From assembly GCF_007990265.1 (NCBI RefSeq), contig NZ_BJWH01000026.1:1-56428 (forward strand): a DNA stretch of 56,428 bases, in the 5' to 3' direction. Under the pieces are notes generated by a model. The model did no database searches and was not told the DNA's origin. It saw only the letters and a list, made by a program, of their open reading frames with translations. The stretch comes from Cellulomonas terrae. GTDB lineage: Bacteria; Actinomycetota; Actinomycetes; Actinomycetales; Cellulomonadaceae. This document shows positions 8,741 through 16,931 of the stretch, one piece after another (positions within the stretch are counted from its first letter, which is position 1; every line of letters starts with the position of its first letter). A program made the position numbers and the translations under genes.

Positions 8741-10118
8741 AGATCGTCTCGCCGCCCCCGGACTCCTTGCTGATCCGTCGGGACAGGTACAGGCCCTCCA
8801 GCGCGAGCTCGATCGCGGCCGCGCGCTCGCCGTCGTTGGTGGCACCGAGCCGCGCGCAGACCTCGTCGTAGAGCTCGGACTCCCCCAGCGACGGCAGACC
8901 GGTCAGCACGGCACGCGCCGTGACCTGCTCGCCCGTCGTGACCATGGCGCCACCCTGGATCGCGTCCACGAGCAGCCCGAAGTCGATGCCCCGCAGGTGC
9001 GCGCGGACGGTCTCCGCCGTGGCGGTGCGGAGCAGGTGGTCGAGGATCTCGTCCTCGCGCCCCTCCTCCCCCGCCTCGAACTCGATCTTCCCCGCGAGCA
9101 CGTCCACGGCGGTCTCCAGGTCGACGGGCCGGGCGACGGCGTGCTGCTCCCCCTGCCGTGCCGCCCGGTGCAGGGCCGACGCGGCGATCGTCTCCGCACC
9201 GGCGATCGCGAACCGCGCGCTCACCCCGCTGCGCTGGTCCACCGCGCTCGACTCCCGCAGCGCCCGGGTGAAGCGCGCCAGGATCTCGACGAGGTGGTCC
9301 GGCACCTCCGCCTGGAGGACCGCCTCCTGCCGGATGACGGCCACCTCGTCGGCGAGCTCGGTCGGGTAGTGCGTCCGGATCTCCGCCCCGAACCGGTCCT
9401 TCAGCGGCGTGATGATCCGCCCGCGGTTGGTGTAGTCCTCCGGGTTCGCCGTGGCCACCACGAGCACGTCCAGCGGCAGCCGCAGCACGTACCCGCGGAT
9501 CTGGATGTCCCGCTCCTCCATCACGTTGAGCATCGCGACCTGGATGCGCTCCGCCAGGTCGGGGAGCTCGTTGATGGCGACGATCCCCCGATGACCGCGC
9601 GGGACGAGGCCGAAGTGGATGGTCTCCGGGTCGCCGAGCGCGCGGCCCTCCGCGACCTTCATCGGGTCCACGTCGCCGATGAGGTCCGCGACGCTCGTGT
9701 CCGGCGTCGCCAGCTTCTCGACGTAGCGCTCGTCGCGGTGCCGCCAGGTGATCGGGAGGTCATCGCCTTCCTGCGCCGCGCGCCTCCTGCTGGCGGCCGT
9801 GATCGGCTCGAACGGGTGCTCGCCGATCTCCGACCCGTCGATGACCGGCGACCACTCGTCGAGCAGACCCTGCAGCGTGCGCAGCAGACGGGTCTTGCCC
9901 TGACCGCGCTCGCCGAGCAGCACGATGTCGTGGCCGGCGATCAGCGCCCGCTCGAGCTGCGGGACGACCGTGTCGTCGAAGCCGTGGATGCCCTGCCAGG
10001 GGTCGCTGCCCTCCCGGAGGGCAGCGAGGAGGTTGGCGCGGATCTCTTCCCGGACCGAGGTGTGCACATGGCCGGAGGCGCGGAGCTCGCCGACGGTTGT
10101 GGCTGTGGGACGCATCAT
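8733..10118 (-). CDS. MoxR/Mg-chelatase-like AAA ATPase
   Basis: A 461-aa AAA+ protein. The P-loop is LLGERGQGKTRLL near residue 70, with a Walker-B-like GIVAINELPDL and the arginine-rich block LNVMEERDIQIRGY. The sensor region VLVVATANPEDYTNRGRIITPLKDRFGAEI is typical of MoxR and magnesium-chelatase ATPases. The Walker B aspartate is replaced by Asn (AINE). Start is one of two adjacent ATGs (10118, 10115) with no strong ribosome binding site. It precedes and overlaps the VWA gene and probably energises it. Confidence 0.87.
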   Translation of the reverse strand: MMRPTATTVGELRASGHVHTSVREEIRANLLAALREGSDPWQGIHGFDDTVVPQLERALIAGHDIVLLGERGQGKTRLLRTLQGLLDEWSPVIDGSEIGEHPFEPITAASRRRAAQEGDDLPITWRHRDERYVEKLATPDTSVADLIGDVDPMKVAEGRALGDPETIHFGLVPRGHRGIVAINELPDLAERIQVAMLNVMEERDIQIRGYVLRLPLDVLVVATANPEDYTNRGRIITPLKDRFGAEIRTHYPTELADEVAVIRQEAVLQAEVPDHLVEILARFTRALRESSAVDQRSGVSARFAIAGAETIAASALHRAARQGEQHAVARPVDLETAVDVLAGKIEFEAGEEGREDEILDHLLRTATAETVRAHLRGIDFGLLVDAIQGGAMVTTGEQVTARAVLTGLPSLGESELYDEVCARLGATNDGERAAAIELALEGLYLSRRISKESGGGETIYG

Positions 10119-10150
10119 TCGGTCGAGCGTAAGCCTGCACCCGACGCCTG

Positions 10151-11491
10151 TCAGTGCGAGGCACCCTCCGTCACGAGCGGCCCGGTGTGGCGCTTCGACC
10201 GGAGGTCGAACAGCGCGTACGCGGCGACGACGGCGAGGCACAGCGCGGGGACGATGAACCCGGCCGCGGTGCCGGACGAATCCATGATCAGCCCCATGAT
10301 CGGCGGCATGAGGGCGCCGCCGAGGATGGCCATCACCAGACCAGCGGCCCCGAACTTCGTGTCCGTACCCAGGCCCTGCAGCGCGACGCCGTAGATCGTC
10401 GGGAACATCAGGGACAGCGACACCGAGATCGCCACGACGGCGATCAGGCCGATCATGTTCGGCGACACCACGGCGACGAGCGACAGCACCACCCCGAGCA
10501 GCCCCATGGCGAACAGCAGCTTCGTCGGCCGGATGATCCCGAGCAGGTACGTCATCACGAAGCGCGAGATCAGGAAGAGGATGAGGCTCGCCTGCAGGTA
10601 CCACCCGGCCTGCGAGGCGGGAACGTCGACGACGTCCTGGGCGTACTGGATGGTGAAGCTCCACGCGCAGACCTGAGCACCGACGTTGAGGAACTGCGCG
10701 ACCACACCGAACCGGTAGTGGCGGTTGTGCCACAGCCGCCCGAAGGCTCCGCCGGACCTCTCCTCGAGCCCGAAGTGGACGTGATCGTCGGGCACGTTGA
10801 TCTTGCGGAAGGCGATCAGCAACCAGATCAGCAGCAGCGCGATCGCGATGCCGGTGTACGGCCCGAGCACGAGCGACAGGTCGCTCTCCTGGGACGCCTC
10901 GAGCTGTTGCGCCGACATCTCGGCCTTCTGATCCTCGGGCGTGATGTTCGGCAGGATCAGCACCGCACCGAGCAGCACGCCGACGTTCGCGCCCACCGGG
11001 TTGAACGCCTGGGCGAGATTGAGCCGCTGCGTGGCGGTCGCCTCCGGCCCCATCGAGATCACGAACGGGTTCGCCGACGTCTCGAGGATCGACAGGCCCG
11101 CCGCCAGCACGAACAGGGCGATGAGGAAGAACCCGTACTCCAGCACCATGCCCGCAGGGATGAACAGGAACCCGCCCACCGTCGCCAGGCCCAGTCCGGT
11201 GAGCACCCCCACCTTGTAACCGAAGCGCTTGTTGATCAGAGCCGCCGGGATCGCGAGCGCGAAGTACGCGCCGTAGTACGCGAACTGCACGAGCGCGGAC
11301 TGGAAGTGCGTCATCAGGAAGATGTGCTTGAACACCCCGACGAGGACGTCCGTGAGGTTGGCCGCCGACCCCCACGCGGCAAAACACGTCACGACGAGGA
11401 TGAACGGAACCGTCAGGCCCGGATAGACCAGACCCTTCTTCCGCGAGCTCTCGAGCTCTGGCTCGGGCTTGATGACTGTCGGACGGCTCAC
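10151..11491 (-). CDS. sugar MFS transporter, FucP-like
   Basis: A 446-aa integral membrane protein with about twelve hydrophobic segments and the FucP-family signature SILETSANPFV near residue 140, followed by RLNLAQAFNPVGANVG. The cytoplasmic loop between the halves is charged (PDDHVHFGLEERSGG). This family imports fucose, glucose, galactose or related sugars with protons. The ATG at 11491 begins MSRPTVIKPEPELESSRKKG, a short cytosolic leader. Downstream on the same strand are the AAA/VWA genes; the ABM gene lies upstream. Sugar specificity cannot be read from the sequence. Confidence 0.88.
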   Translation of the reverse strand: MSRPTVIKPEPELESSRKKGLVYPGLTVPFILVVTCFAAWGSAANLTDVLVGVFKHIFLMTHFQSALVQFAYYGAYFALAIPAALINKRFGYKVGVLTGLGLATVGGFLFIPAGMVLEYGFFLIALFVLAAGLSILETSANPFVISMGPEATATQRLNLAQAFNPVGANVGVLLGAVLILPNITPEDQKAEMSAQQLEASQESDLSLVLGPYTGIAIALLLIWLLIAFRKINVPDDHVHFGLEERSGGAFGRLWHNRHYRFGVVAQFLNVGAQVCAWSFTIQYAQDVVDVPASQAGWYLQASLILFLISRFVMTYLLGIIRPTKLLFAMGLLGVVLSLVAVVSPNMIGLIAVVAISVSLSLMFPTIYGVALQGLGTDTKFGAAGLVMAILGGALMPPIMGLIMDSSGTAAGFIVPALCLAVVAAYALFDLRSKRHTGPLVTEGASH

Positions 11492-11564
11492 GCGGGGCCC
11501 CCTTGCCAGCGCGAAAATACGAGTCTTTCGACGCTAAGCCCTAGTCACCGAACCCACCACTCGG

Positions 11565-11876
11565 TCACTTCTCGTCCAGCAGCCGCAGCTCCGACGGTTC
11601 CCGGAGCAGACCCTCCAGGATCGCGTTCCCCTCGGTGTTGTACGGCTGCAGCATGTGCTCGTCCCAGGCGGCACGGGAGCGGAACATCTCCAGCATCACC
11701 CAGGAGTCAGGATCGTCCTGCGGCTGCGTGAGGTGCATGAACACGCACCCCGGCTCCGTGAGGGTGTGGCGACGCATGGACTGCAGCTGCGCTTCCGCCT
11801 CCTCCAGCCGGTCCTGTCGAGGCTTGATCGTGACGACGAGGAAAAGCGCTCGGTCCTGCTCGTCCTGTTCGCTCAT
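11565..11876 (-). CDS. antibiotic biosynthesis monooxygenase (ABM) domain protein
   Basis: A 103-aa dimeric alpha/beta-barrel-type protein: LFLVVTIKPRQDRLEEAEAQL, then EPGCVFMHLTQPQDDPDSWVMLEMFRSRAAWDEHM. These are the strand-helix and W-x-x-x-E-x-F-x-x-x-x-A-x-x-x-H features of ABM quinol monooxygenases and LsrG-like isomerases. It lies 73 bases upstream of the FucP-like transporter on the same strand, so both may share a promoter. A sugar or quinol substrate is possible but unproven. Confidence 0.85.
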   Translation of the reverse strand: MSEQDEQDRALFLVVTIKPRQDRLEEAEAQLQSMRRHTLTEPGCVFMHLTQPQDDPDSWVMLEMFRSRAAWDEHMLQPYNTEGNAILEGLLREPSELRLLDEK

Positions 11877-11945
11877 ACCCTCGGTCTACACCTGTGTGTC
11901 CGTTCCCGCGCACGCGAACGTGCTAGAACGGACCAAGGGGGAATC

Positions 11946-12407
11946 ATGCGGCGATACGCGATCGTGGCGAACCAGACCCTCGACAGCGACCAGCTGTTGA
12001 GCGTCGTCCAGGAGCGCGCGGCCGACGGCCCCGCCGAGTTCTGGCTCGTCGTGCCGGCCACCCCCATCAAGGACCTGGCCTCCAACGTCATCTCCATGCC
12101 GATGCCCGTGATGGGAGGCACCCTCGCACTCCCGCACCCACCCGCCGAGTCGCGCAAGCTCGCACAGTCCAAGCTCGACGCCGCCCTGACGAGGCTGACC
12201 GCGGCCGGGATCACCGTCGACGGCGAGGTCGCCGACCCCGACCCCCTCCACGCGGTCGAAGAAGCCGCCGCGAGCCGGACGTTCGACGAGATCGTCGTCG
12301 TGACGCTCCCGACGCGGTTCTCCCTCTGGATCCACCAGGACCTCCCCGACCGGCTCGCCCACCACTTCCAGGTCCCCGTCACCGCCGTGGCCACGGAGGA
12401 CGTCTGA
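11946..12407 (+). CDS. universal-stress-like alpha/beta protein, function unknown
   Basis: A 153-aa protein opening RRYAIVANQTLDSDQLLSVV. The pattern is that of a Rossmann-like USP fold: a first strand, an FWLVVPATPIKD strand, a helix with KLDAALTRLTAAGITVDGEV, FDEIVVVTLPTRFSLW, and a final PVTAVATEDV strand. The classical ATP-binding GxxGxnS(S/T) motif is absent. A GGGGG run 4-8 bases before the ATG at 11946 is a good ribosome binding site. It is divergent from the ABM gene across about 70 bases. Confidence 0.65.
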   Translation: MRRYAIVANQTLDSDQLLSVVQERAADGPAEFWLVVPATPIKDLASNVISMPMPVMGGTLALPHPPAESRKLAQSKLDAALTRLTAAGITVDGEVADPDPLHAVEEAAASRTFDEIVVVTLPTRFSLWIHQDLPDRLAHHFQVPVTAVATEDV

Positions 12408-12475
12408 GCGGTTGCCGACGGGCGGACCTCGGGGCAGGGTCGGTCGCGGAGCCGGCACCGGAGGTCGTGAGTCAG

Positions 12476-12913
12476 ATGGCGAAGAAGAAGACAGGCGTCG
12501 CGCTGGCGGTCGCCTGGCCGCTGGCGAAGAAGGTCGCGGCCCAGGTCAGCGTGATCGTCGCCAACAATCCCGACCTCCAGAAGCGCCTCGAGAACCTGGG
12601 CAAGAAGTTCGCCGACGTCCAACGCGCCCGCACCCCCGAGGCCAAGATCGCGCGTGCGATGGAGTCCGTGCGGGAGCAGGCCGAGATCGTCCTACGTTCT
12701 GAGTCCTCCGGCGCCGAGTCCGTGGCCGCGGTCCAGGCCACGGGCTGGAAGCAGCGGGCTGACCAGGTCGAGCGGGCGCTCCGGATCCTCCAGCACCAGC
12801 CCCGCAAGATGCAGAAGTCGCAGCTCCCCCGCATCGAGGCGATGGCGGACTCGCTCGTCGCGGAGGTCCTGACCTCGCTCATCGACGACGCCGATCGTCA
12901 GATCGGCGACTGA
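12476..12913 (+). CDS. hypothetical basic helical protein
   Basis: A 145-aa protein (MAKKKTGVALAVAWPLAKKV...) that I do not recognise. It is predicted helical and rich in Lys, Arg, Ala and Gln (LQKRLENLGKKFADVQRARTPEAKIARAMESVREQ), with no cysteines and no signal peptide cleavage motif. A GGAGG at 12460-12464 suits the ATG at 12476 (11 bases) better than the GTG at 12467 (2 bases). Its end overlaps the end of the convergent methyltransferase gene by 16 bases. Confidence 0.7.
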   Translation: MAKKKTGVALAVAWPLAKKVAAQVSVIVANNPDLQKRLENLGKKFADVQRARTPEAKIARAMESVREQAEIVLRSESSGAESVAAVQATGWKQRADQVERALRILQHQPRKMQKSQLPRIEAMADSLVAEVLTSLIDDADRQIGD

Positions 12914-14055
12914 CCCCCGCGCGTCGAGACAGTCACCGTGAACTTCGGGTCACGGCTGACCTGCCGAGTCGGCCCGACGACACGCTCCAGCGCCGGCCGG
13001 TAGCGCAGGTGCGAGTTCCACACCGCCCACAGCTCGCCGCCGGGTGTGAGGACTCGCGCGGCCTCCGCGAACAGCGACCTGGCCACCCCGTCGTGCACCG
13101 CCGCGCCGACGTGGAACGGCGGGTTGAGCAGCACGACGTCGACGCTCGCGTCGGGAACCGTCTCAGCACCGTCCGCACGCACGACCCGCACGCGGCCCTC
13201 CAGGCCGTTCGCGGCGACCGTCGCTTCGGCTGAGGCCACCGCCGCCGCGGACTCGTCAGTGGCGGTGACCACCAGGTTCTCGCTCCTCTGTGCCAGGAGG
13301 ACGGCCAGCACACCCGTGCCGCAGCCGAGATCGACCGCGCTCGTGGCGTCGTGCGGGATCGCATCGAGGTGCTGCAGCAGCGCGCGCGTGCCGATGTCGA
13401 TCCCGGTGCCGGCGAACGCGCCGCCGTGGGCGCACACCGTGATGCCGAGGTCCGGGTGCTCCTTGGGCTCGGGCCAGCGCTTCTCCGGCCGCTCGTCCTT
13501 CGGCTCCCTGGCGACGAGCACGCGCGACTTCTGCCGGGCGAGGTGCGCCTGCACGCTCACGAAGTGACGCGCCAGGACCTCGTTCATCGCCGTCGTCATG
13601 TGCTTGACCCGGCCCCCCGCCACGACGACCACGTCAGGGTCGGCATGGTCGGCGATCAGGCCCGCGATCTCCTCGAGCGCGTCGAGCGACCGCGGCAGCT
13701 GGAGGAGGACTACACGGGCACCCGCGACGACCTCGGGCGTCAGCCCGTGGCTCGTGAACCCGTCGATGCCGAGCCGTTCGGCGTTCGCAAGCAACGCCCG
13801 TTCGCCGAGCAGGCGGTCCTGGTGCGTGCGGACCCCGGACAACCCGTAGCGCGCGATCGCACCGAGCGTCAGCGCGCCGTGATGGTCGCCGATCACGACG
13901 ACGCCTCCCGCTGCCTTCTCCAGCTCGGGCGCGGCCTCGTCGAGGATCAGCCGGTCGCTCGCGTCGACCGCGTACAGGTTCGGTGCCTCGACGTCGGGGT
14001 AGCGCCGGAGGTTGGCCAACACGTCGGTCTCGGAGTGCTCAGCCGCCGTGTCCAC
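12898..14055 (-). CDS. class I methyltransferase, RsmC/RlmG-like
   Basis: A 385-aa protein with a degenerate N-terminal methyltransferase-like half and a catalytic C-terminal half. The catalytic half has the SAM motif SAVDLGCGTGVLAVLLA and the motif IV NPPFH (in VDVVLLNPPFHVGAAVHDG). NPPFH is the signature of guanine-N2 rRNA methyltransferases RsmC and RlmG, which share this duplicated layout. The start is a GTG at 14055. It is the last core gene before the ssrA-type border at 14169. Confidence 0.87.
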   Translation of the reverse strand: MDTAAEHSETDVLANLRRYPDVEAPNLYAVDASDRLILDEAAPELEKAAGGVVVIGDHHGALTLGAIARYGLSGVRTHQDRLLGERALLANAERLGIDGFTSHGLTPEVVAGARVVLLQLPRSLDALEEIAGLIADHADPDVVVVAGGRVKHMTTAMNEVLARHFVSVQAHLARQKSRVLVAREPKDERPEKRWPEPKEHPDLGITVCAHGGAFAGTGIDIGTRALLQHLDAIPHDATSAVDLGCGTGVLAVLLAQRSENLVVTATDESAAAVASAEATVAANGLEGRVRVVRADGAETVPDASVDVVLLNPPFHVGAAVHDGVARSLFAEAARVLTPGGELWAVWNSHLRYRPALERVVGPTRQVSRDPKFTVTVSTRGGQSPI

Positions 14056-14117
14056 GCCCCCGAGGCTAGCGGCCGGGGCGGACTGGACGGCGCGGCAGCC
14101 GGACTCGGCGAAGGCGG

Positions 14118-14164
14118 CAAGAACAACGAGCGCCCTTGACCCGGTTAGTTCAGGTCAAAGGCGC
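14118..14164 (-). terminator. rho-independent terminator, original ssrA terminator left behind
   Basis: On the minus strand the arms GCGCCTTTGACC (14164-14153) and GGTCAAGGGCGC (14141-14130) pair with one G-T wobble around an 11-base loop. A T-rich tail follows (TCGTTGTTCTTG). The hairpin starts 5 bases past the copy of the tmRNA 3' end, where a native ssrA terminator should be. Confidence 0.8.
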
Positions 14165-14168
14165 TTCG

Positions 14169-14194
14169 TTGGTGGAGGTGGCGGGAATCGAACC
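14169..14194. repeat. left attachment-site direct repeat (copy of tmRNA 3' end)
   Basis: Twenty-six bases identical to 39257-39282. On the minus strand this is the T-arm and acceptor 3' strand of tmRNA including the encoded CCA. Identity ends abruptly at both sides (g/a before, a/c after). It has no tmRNA body next to it, so it is a displaced gene end rather than a second ssrA. Confidence 0.88.
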
Positions 14195-14608
14195 AGTTGA
14201 ATGCCGTCGTGAACCGTTGGTCCGAAGCCCGTACCTGCGGATATGCACGGAGGCCACTCGCGGCCCAGCGGGTCGTGTCGGGCCCTGGGGCCCTGGCGTT
14301 GACAAGATCAACGCTCCTTTCTGGACCGAGGAGCCGGTACTGGATCTCGCCTCCGATTTCGACTCTGGCTTGGTGGTGGCGCTTGAACTGAGCGGACGCT
14401 CCAGGTGCCCACGCTAGAAGGCCTTCTTCCGTCGGCAGCGGAGCGGTAGCAAGTTGCCCACGGGCGTCGAGCTCGTCGCCGCCGGTCGTGAGGTTCGTGG
14501 CTGGCGCGGGCATCGCGAACGGCCCGATTCGTCAGTTGCAGAGCCCCAGCCTTCACTGAACCTGGGCCAGACATGTCGCTCGGCACGGTCCGCTGGTATG
14601 GAACCTGG
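14195..14608. other. gene-free island border segment
   Basis: About 410 bases between the left repeat and the metalloprotease gene. Short open frames exist on both strands, but none has a recognisable domain, and I see no integrase-type R...HxxR...Y remnant. This is where an integrase would be expected. Confidence 0.5.
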
Positions 14609-15727
14609 TCAGAGGCGTGGGTCGCAGGACCCCTTACCGAGCAGGGCCAGACCGGTCAGGTCTCCCGCCTGGAACGTGTTCACGCCGGGCACCGCGGACG
14701 GGTTCATGATCTGGCCGGGGTCGGCGACGTGGTCCAGACCGACGAGGTGCGCGAGCTCGTGCATCACGATCGTGACGCCCTGCCCGTCGTACGCCTGGGC
14801 GTCCATGACCTGCTCGACGTCCAGTTGGATGCCGCCGGTCACGTTGACCAGCAACTGGCCGTCGATGGACACCGGTGTCGGTCCGCCAACGCCGGCGATT
14901 TTGCCGGCAAGACGCATGTTCTGCGCTTCGGTGTCCCACTGGATGAGGACCGGGGCCCATCGGTCGCCATACAGGGCCGGCTGGGACAGCGGCCGCGTGC
15001 TGCGCAGCGGGTCGCTCTCGTCGGTGGCGCCGTCATTGACGAACACCAGCCCGCTCGCTGCCGACACTGCCGAGACCGCGGCCGCGATCATGTCGTTGCC
15101 GCCAGGTGGTGCGCCGGCGGTCCGGGTCACGTAGTGAATCGGGCGGCACGGGTCCCACGAGACCGGGGTGATGCCGTCGGCTTGGACGTGCAGGAACTTG
15201 TACGAACTCGACGCTGGGGAGACGACCGTCGGCTGCCCGAGCGAGACGGCGCCCGCCTCGAATCCGGGCGTGGGGAACCCCATCGCTGTGCGGACGTTCT
15301 CGGGGATGGTCGTGCCCGCCGCCGCCCCTGGTGCGGGCGGCACGGGGACGTTGATGCCACCCAGGCCAGTGGGCGCTCCGGCAACCGGGGTGTGCGTCCC
15401 GAACGCGTTCCCGTACTTGAACCAGGCCCCTGTGATGAACACGACCACGACGAACACGACGAGCGTGTTCTGGTACCCCGCGGACTGCCGGATGCCCCGG
15501 GCTGGACGCCGCGACACGCGAACGCTGCGCCGAGTGACGCGCCCAGCGCGGCGACCGTGCCGCGCCGGTCTCGATGTCTGGACGGTTGCCGGCGGCCCGT
15601 ACACCGTGGGTCCCTGCCGCCACAGGTCGGGGACGTTCTCTTTTCCGGTGCGGGCTTCGTCGGCGACCCACTTGGGGACACGACCGGATGGTGACCGGGG
15701 CAGGTCGTCGTGCGGGATCTCGTTCAC
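14609..15727 (-). CDS. membrane-anchored matrixin-family metalloprotease
   Basis: A 372-aa protein with a basic, Arg/Pro-rich cytosolic N-terminus and one transmembrane segment at about residues 87-103 (TLVVFVVVVFITGAWF). A Pro/Gly/Ala-rich linker leads to an extracellular metzincin domain. The zinc motif HELAHLVGLDH is at about 323-333, followed by QIMNPSAVPG as Met-turn. Cys pairs (DPCRPI and KGSCDPRL) could form a disulfide. I take the GTG at 15727 as start, since the upstream frame lacks family-like sequence, but no good ribosome binding site is seen. First gene inside the left border; its link to defence is unclear. Confidence 0.8.
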   Translation of the reverse strand: MNEIPHDDLPRSPSGRVPKWVADEARTGKENVPDLWRQGPTVYGPPATVQTSRPARHGRRAGRVTRRSVRVSRRPARGIRQSAGYQNTLVVFVVVVFITGAWFKYGNAFGTHTPVAGAPTGLGGINVPVPPAPGAAAGTTIPENVRTAMGFPTPGFEAGAVSLGQPTVVSPASSSYKFLHVQADGITPVSWDPCRPIHYVTRTAGAPPGGNDMIAAAVSAVSAASGLVFVNDGATDESDPLRSTRPLSQPALYGDRWAPVLIQWDTEAQNMRLAGKIAGVGGPTPVSIDGQLLVNVTGGIQLDVEQVMDAQAYDGQGVTIVMHELAHLVGLDHVADPGQIMNPSAVPGVNTFQAGDLTGLALLGKGSCDPRL

Positions 15728-15899
15728 AGGCTGGCTCTGGTGCCCTTCAGGTTGGCGTTCGCACTGGTCATCGGCTCGCCGAGGTCGTAACTGAAGTCGA
15801 ATCGCAGCTCGGGGATCCGCTTGCGTGCGCGGGCGGCTCGGACTTTTCCGCACTGGTCACTACCGGGGTCGACAATTGCCGTTCGGCTATGTTGCGGCG

Positions 15900-16844
15900 G
15901 TGGAGACGCCCTACGTCCGCCGGGCCGAGCCCGACGAGCTTCGCCTTGCGGCGAGCCACCTGGAAGAACTCGCCGACGCCGCCCAGGCCTATGTCGTCGA
16001 TGAGTCCGTGCTCGTCGCGGACGGCAGCGTCGCGGCCGAGGAACGCGCCGACAGCCGGTACGACGGGAAGTGGGGCTTGGGCTCCGAGATGGTCTGCATC
16101 GAAGTCGTGCCACGGGTCGCAGCGATCGCGGACCACCTGCGCGGGCTCGCCGCCCTCACCGGTACACCCGGAGTCAGCCTCTCCATCTCGTCGCTCGTTC
16201 GCCCCACTCTCGAAGCGCTCGCGACGTTGTCGTGGCTGTACGAGGACGGGATCGGCGGCCGCGAGCGGATACGACGCAGGTTCAACCTGCGCCTCGTCTC
16301 ACTCGCTCAGGAGGAGAACCTCGCGAACATGCTCGGGAAGTCAGATGGACGTTTCCAGAGGACGATCGACGACATAGCCACTGGGGCCGACAACCACGGT
16401 TTTAGGTTCAATGCTCCGACGACGACCAAGCGAGGCATCGTCCATCCGGGCCGCCTCGGTCCTCCAGTCCCGACCGGCGAGGCTCTCATCACGCGACTCG
16501 CCGCGCCCGCGAGCCAGACGATCGACGTCGGTGGCCTCGTCTACCGGCGCACCTCGGCCGTCGTACACGGACAGATGCACGGATTCCACCCATTCTTGTT
16601 GTCGGACACGCCGTCAACGGTTCCCGGCGCGCTTCGCGCAGAGTTCGGTCTGCCGTTCGCGTGGTTCTGCATTCTGACGTCCTCGGTGCTCGGCGCCCTC
16701 AATGCGTCGATGTGGCGCGTTCTCGAGCACTACGGACGGAACCCTGATGACTGGGCAGACGTCAGCCAAGCAGCAATCGACCAGTGGGTTGCGTGGCTGG
16801 CGGAAACTAACACTTTCGAATCGACTTCCGATCCCCGGCATTGA
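15900..16844 (+). CDS. hypothetical protein, possible HEPN-type fold
   Basis: A 314-aa mostly helical protein that I do not recognise by name. Near the C-terminal third it has YRRTSAVVHGQMHGF, an R-x4-6-H arrangement like the catalytic motif of HEPN RNases, followed by long hydrophobic helices (FAWFCILTSSVLGALNASMW). An earlier helix SSLVRPTLEALATLSWLYE is typical of uncharacterised HEPN-like proteins. I chose the GTG at 15900 (VETPYVRRAEPDEL); an in-frame ATG at 15825 would add 25 residues of unlikely composition. It sits just upstream of the NERD helicase, same strand. The RNase role is inference from one motif. Confidence 0.6.
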   Translation: METPYVRRAEPDELRLAASHLEELADAAQAYVVDESVLVADGSVAAEERADSRYDGKWGLGSEMVCIEVVPRVAAIADHLRGLAALTGTPGVSLSISSLVRPTLEALATLSWLYEDGIGGRERIRRRFNLRLVSLAQEENLANMLGKSDGRFQRTIDDIATGADNHGFRFNAPTTTKRGIVHPGRLGPPVPTGEALITRLAAPASQTIDVGGLVYRRTSAVVHGQMHGFHPFLLSDTPSTVPGALRAEFGLPFAWFCILTSSVLGALNASMWRVLEHYGRNPDDWADVSQAAIDQWVAWLAETNTFESTSDPRH

Positions 16845-16931
16845 CGCCGGCGCGGGGGTCCCGTTCCGGCCCGCAGTTCACCCGCGGTCGCGACGGCGCG
16901 AGACTCCCCCGCAGAGGTGATGCGATAGACA

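Noticed and set aside
14169..14194. Possible tRNA gene 3' end
   Set aside because: Sequence is identical to the tmRNA end at 39257-39282 and no cloverleaf can be built on the adjoining bases.
14136..14513. Short open frames on both strands over the left repeat, considered as an integrase remnant
   Set aside because: No tyrosine- or serine-recombinase motifs; the frames run through the tmRNA fragment and look like chance reading frames in high-GC DNA.
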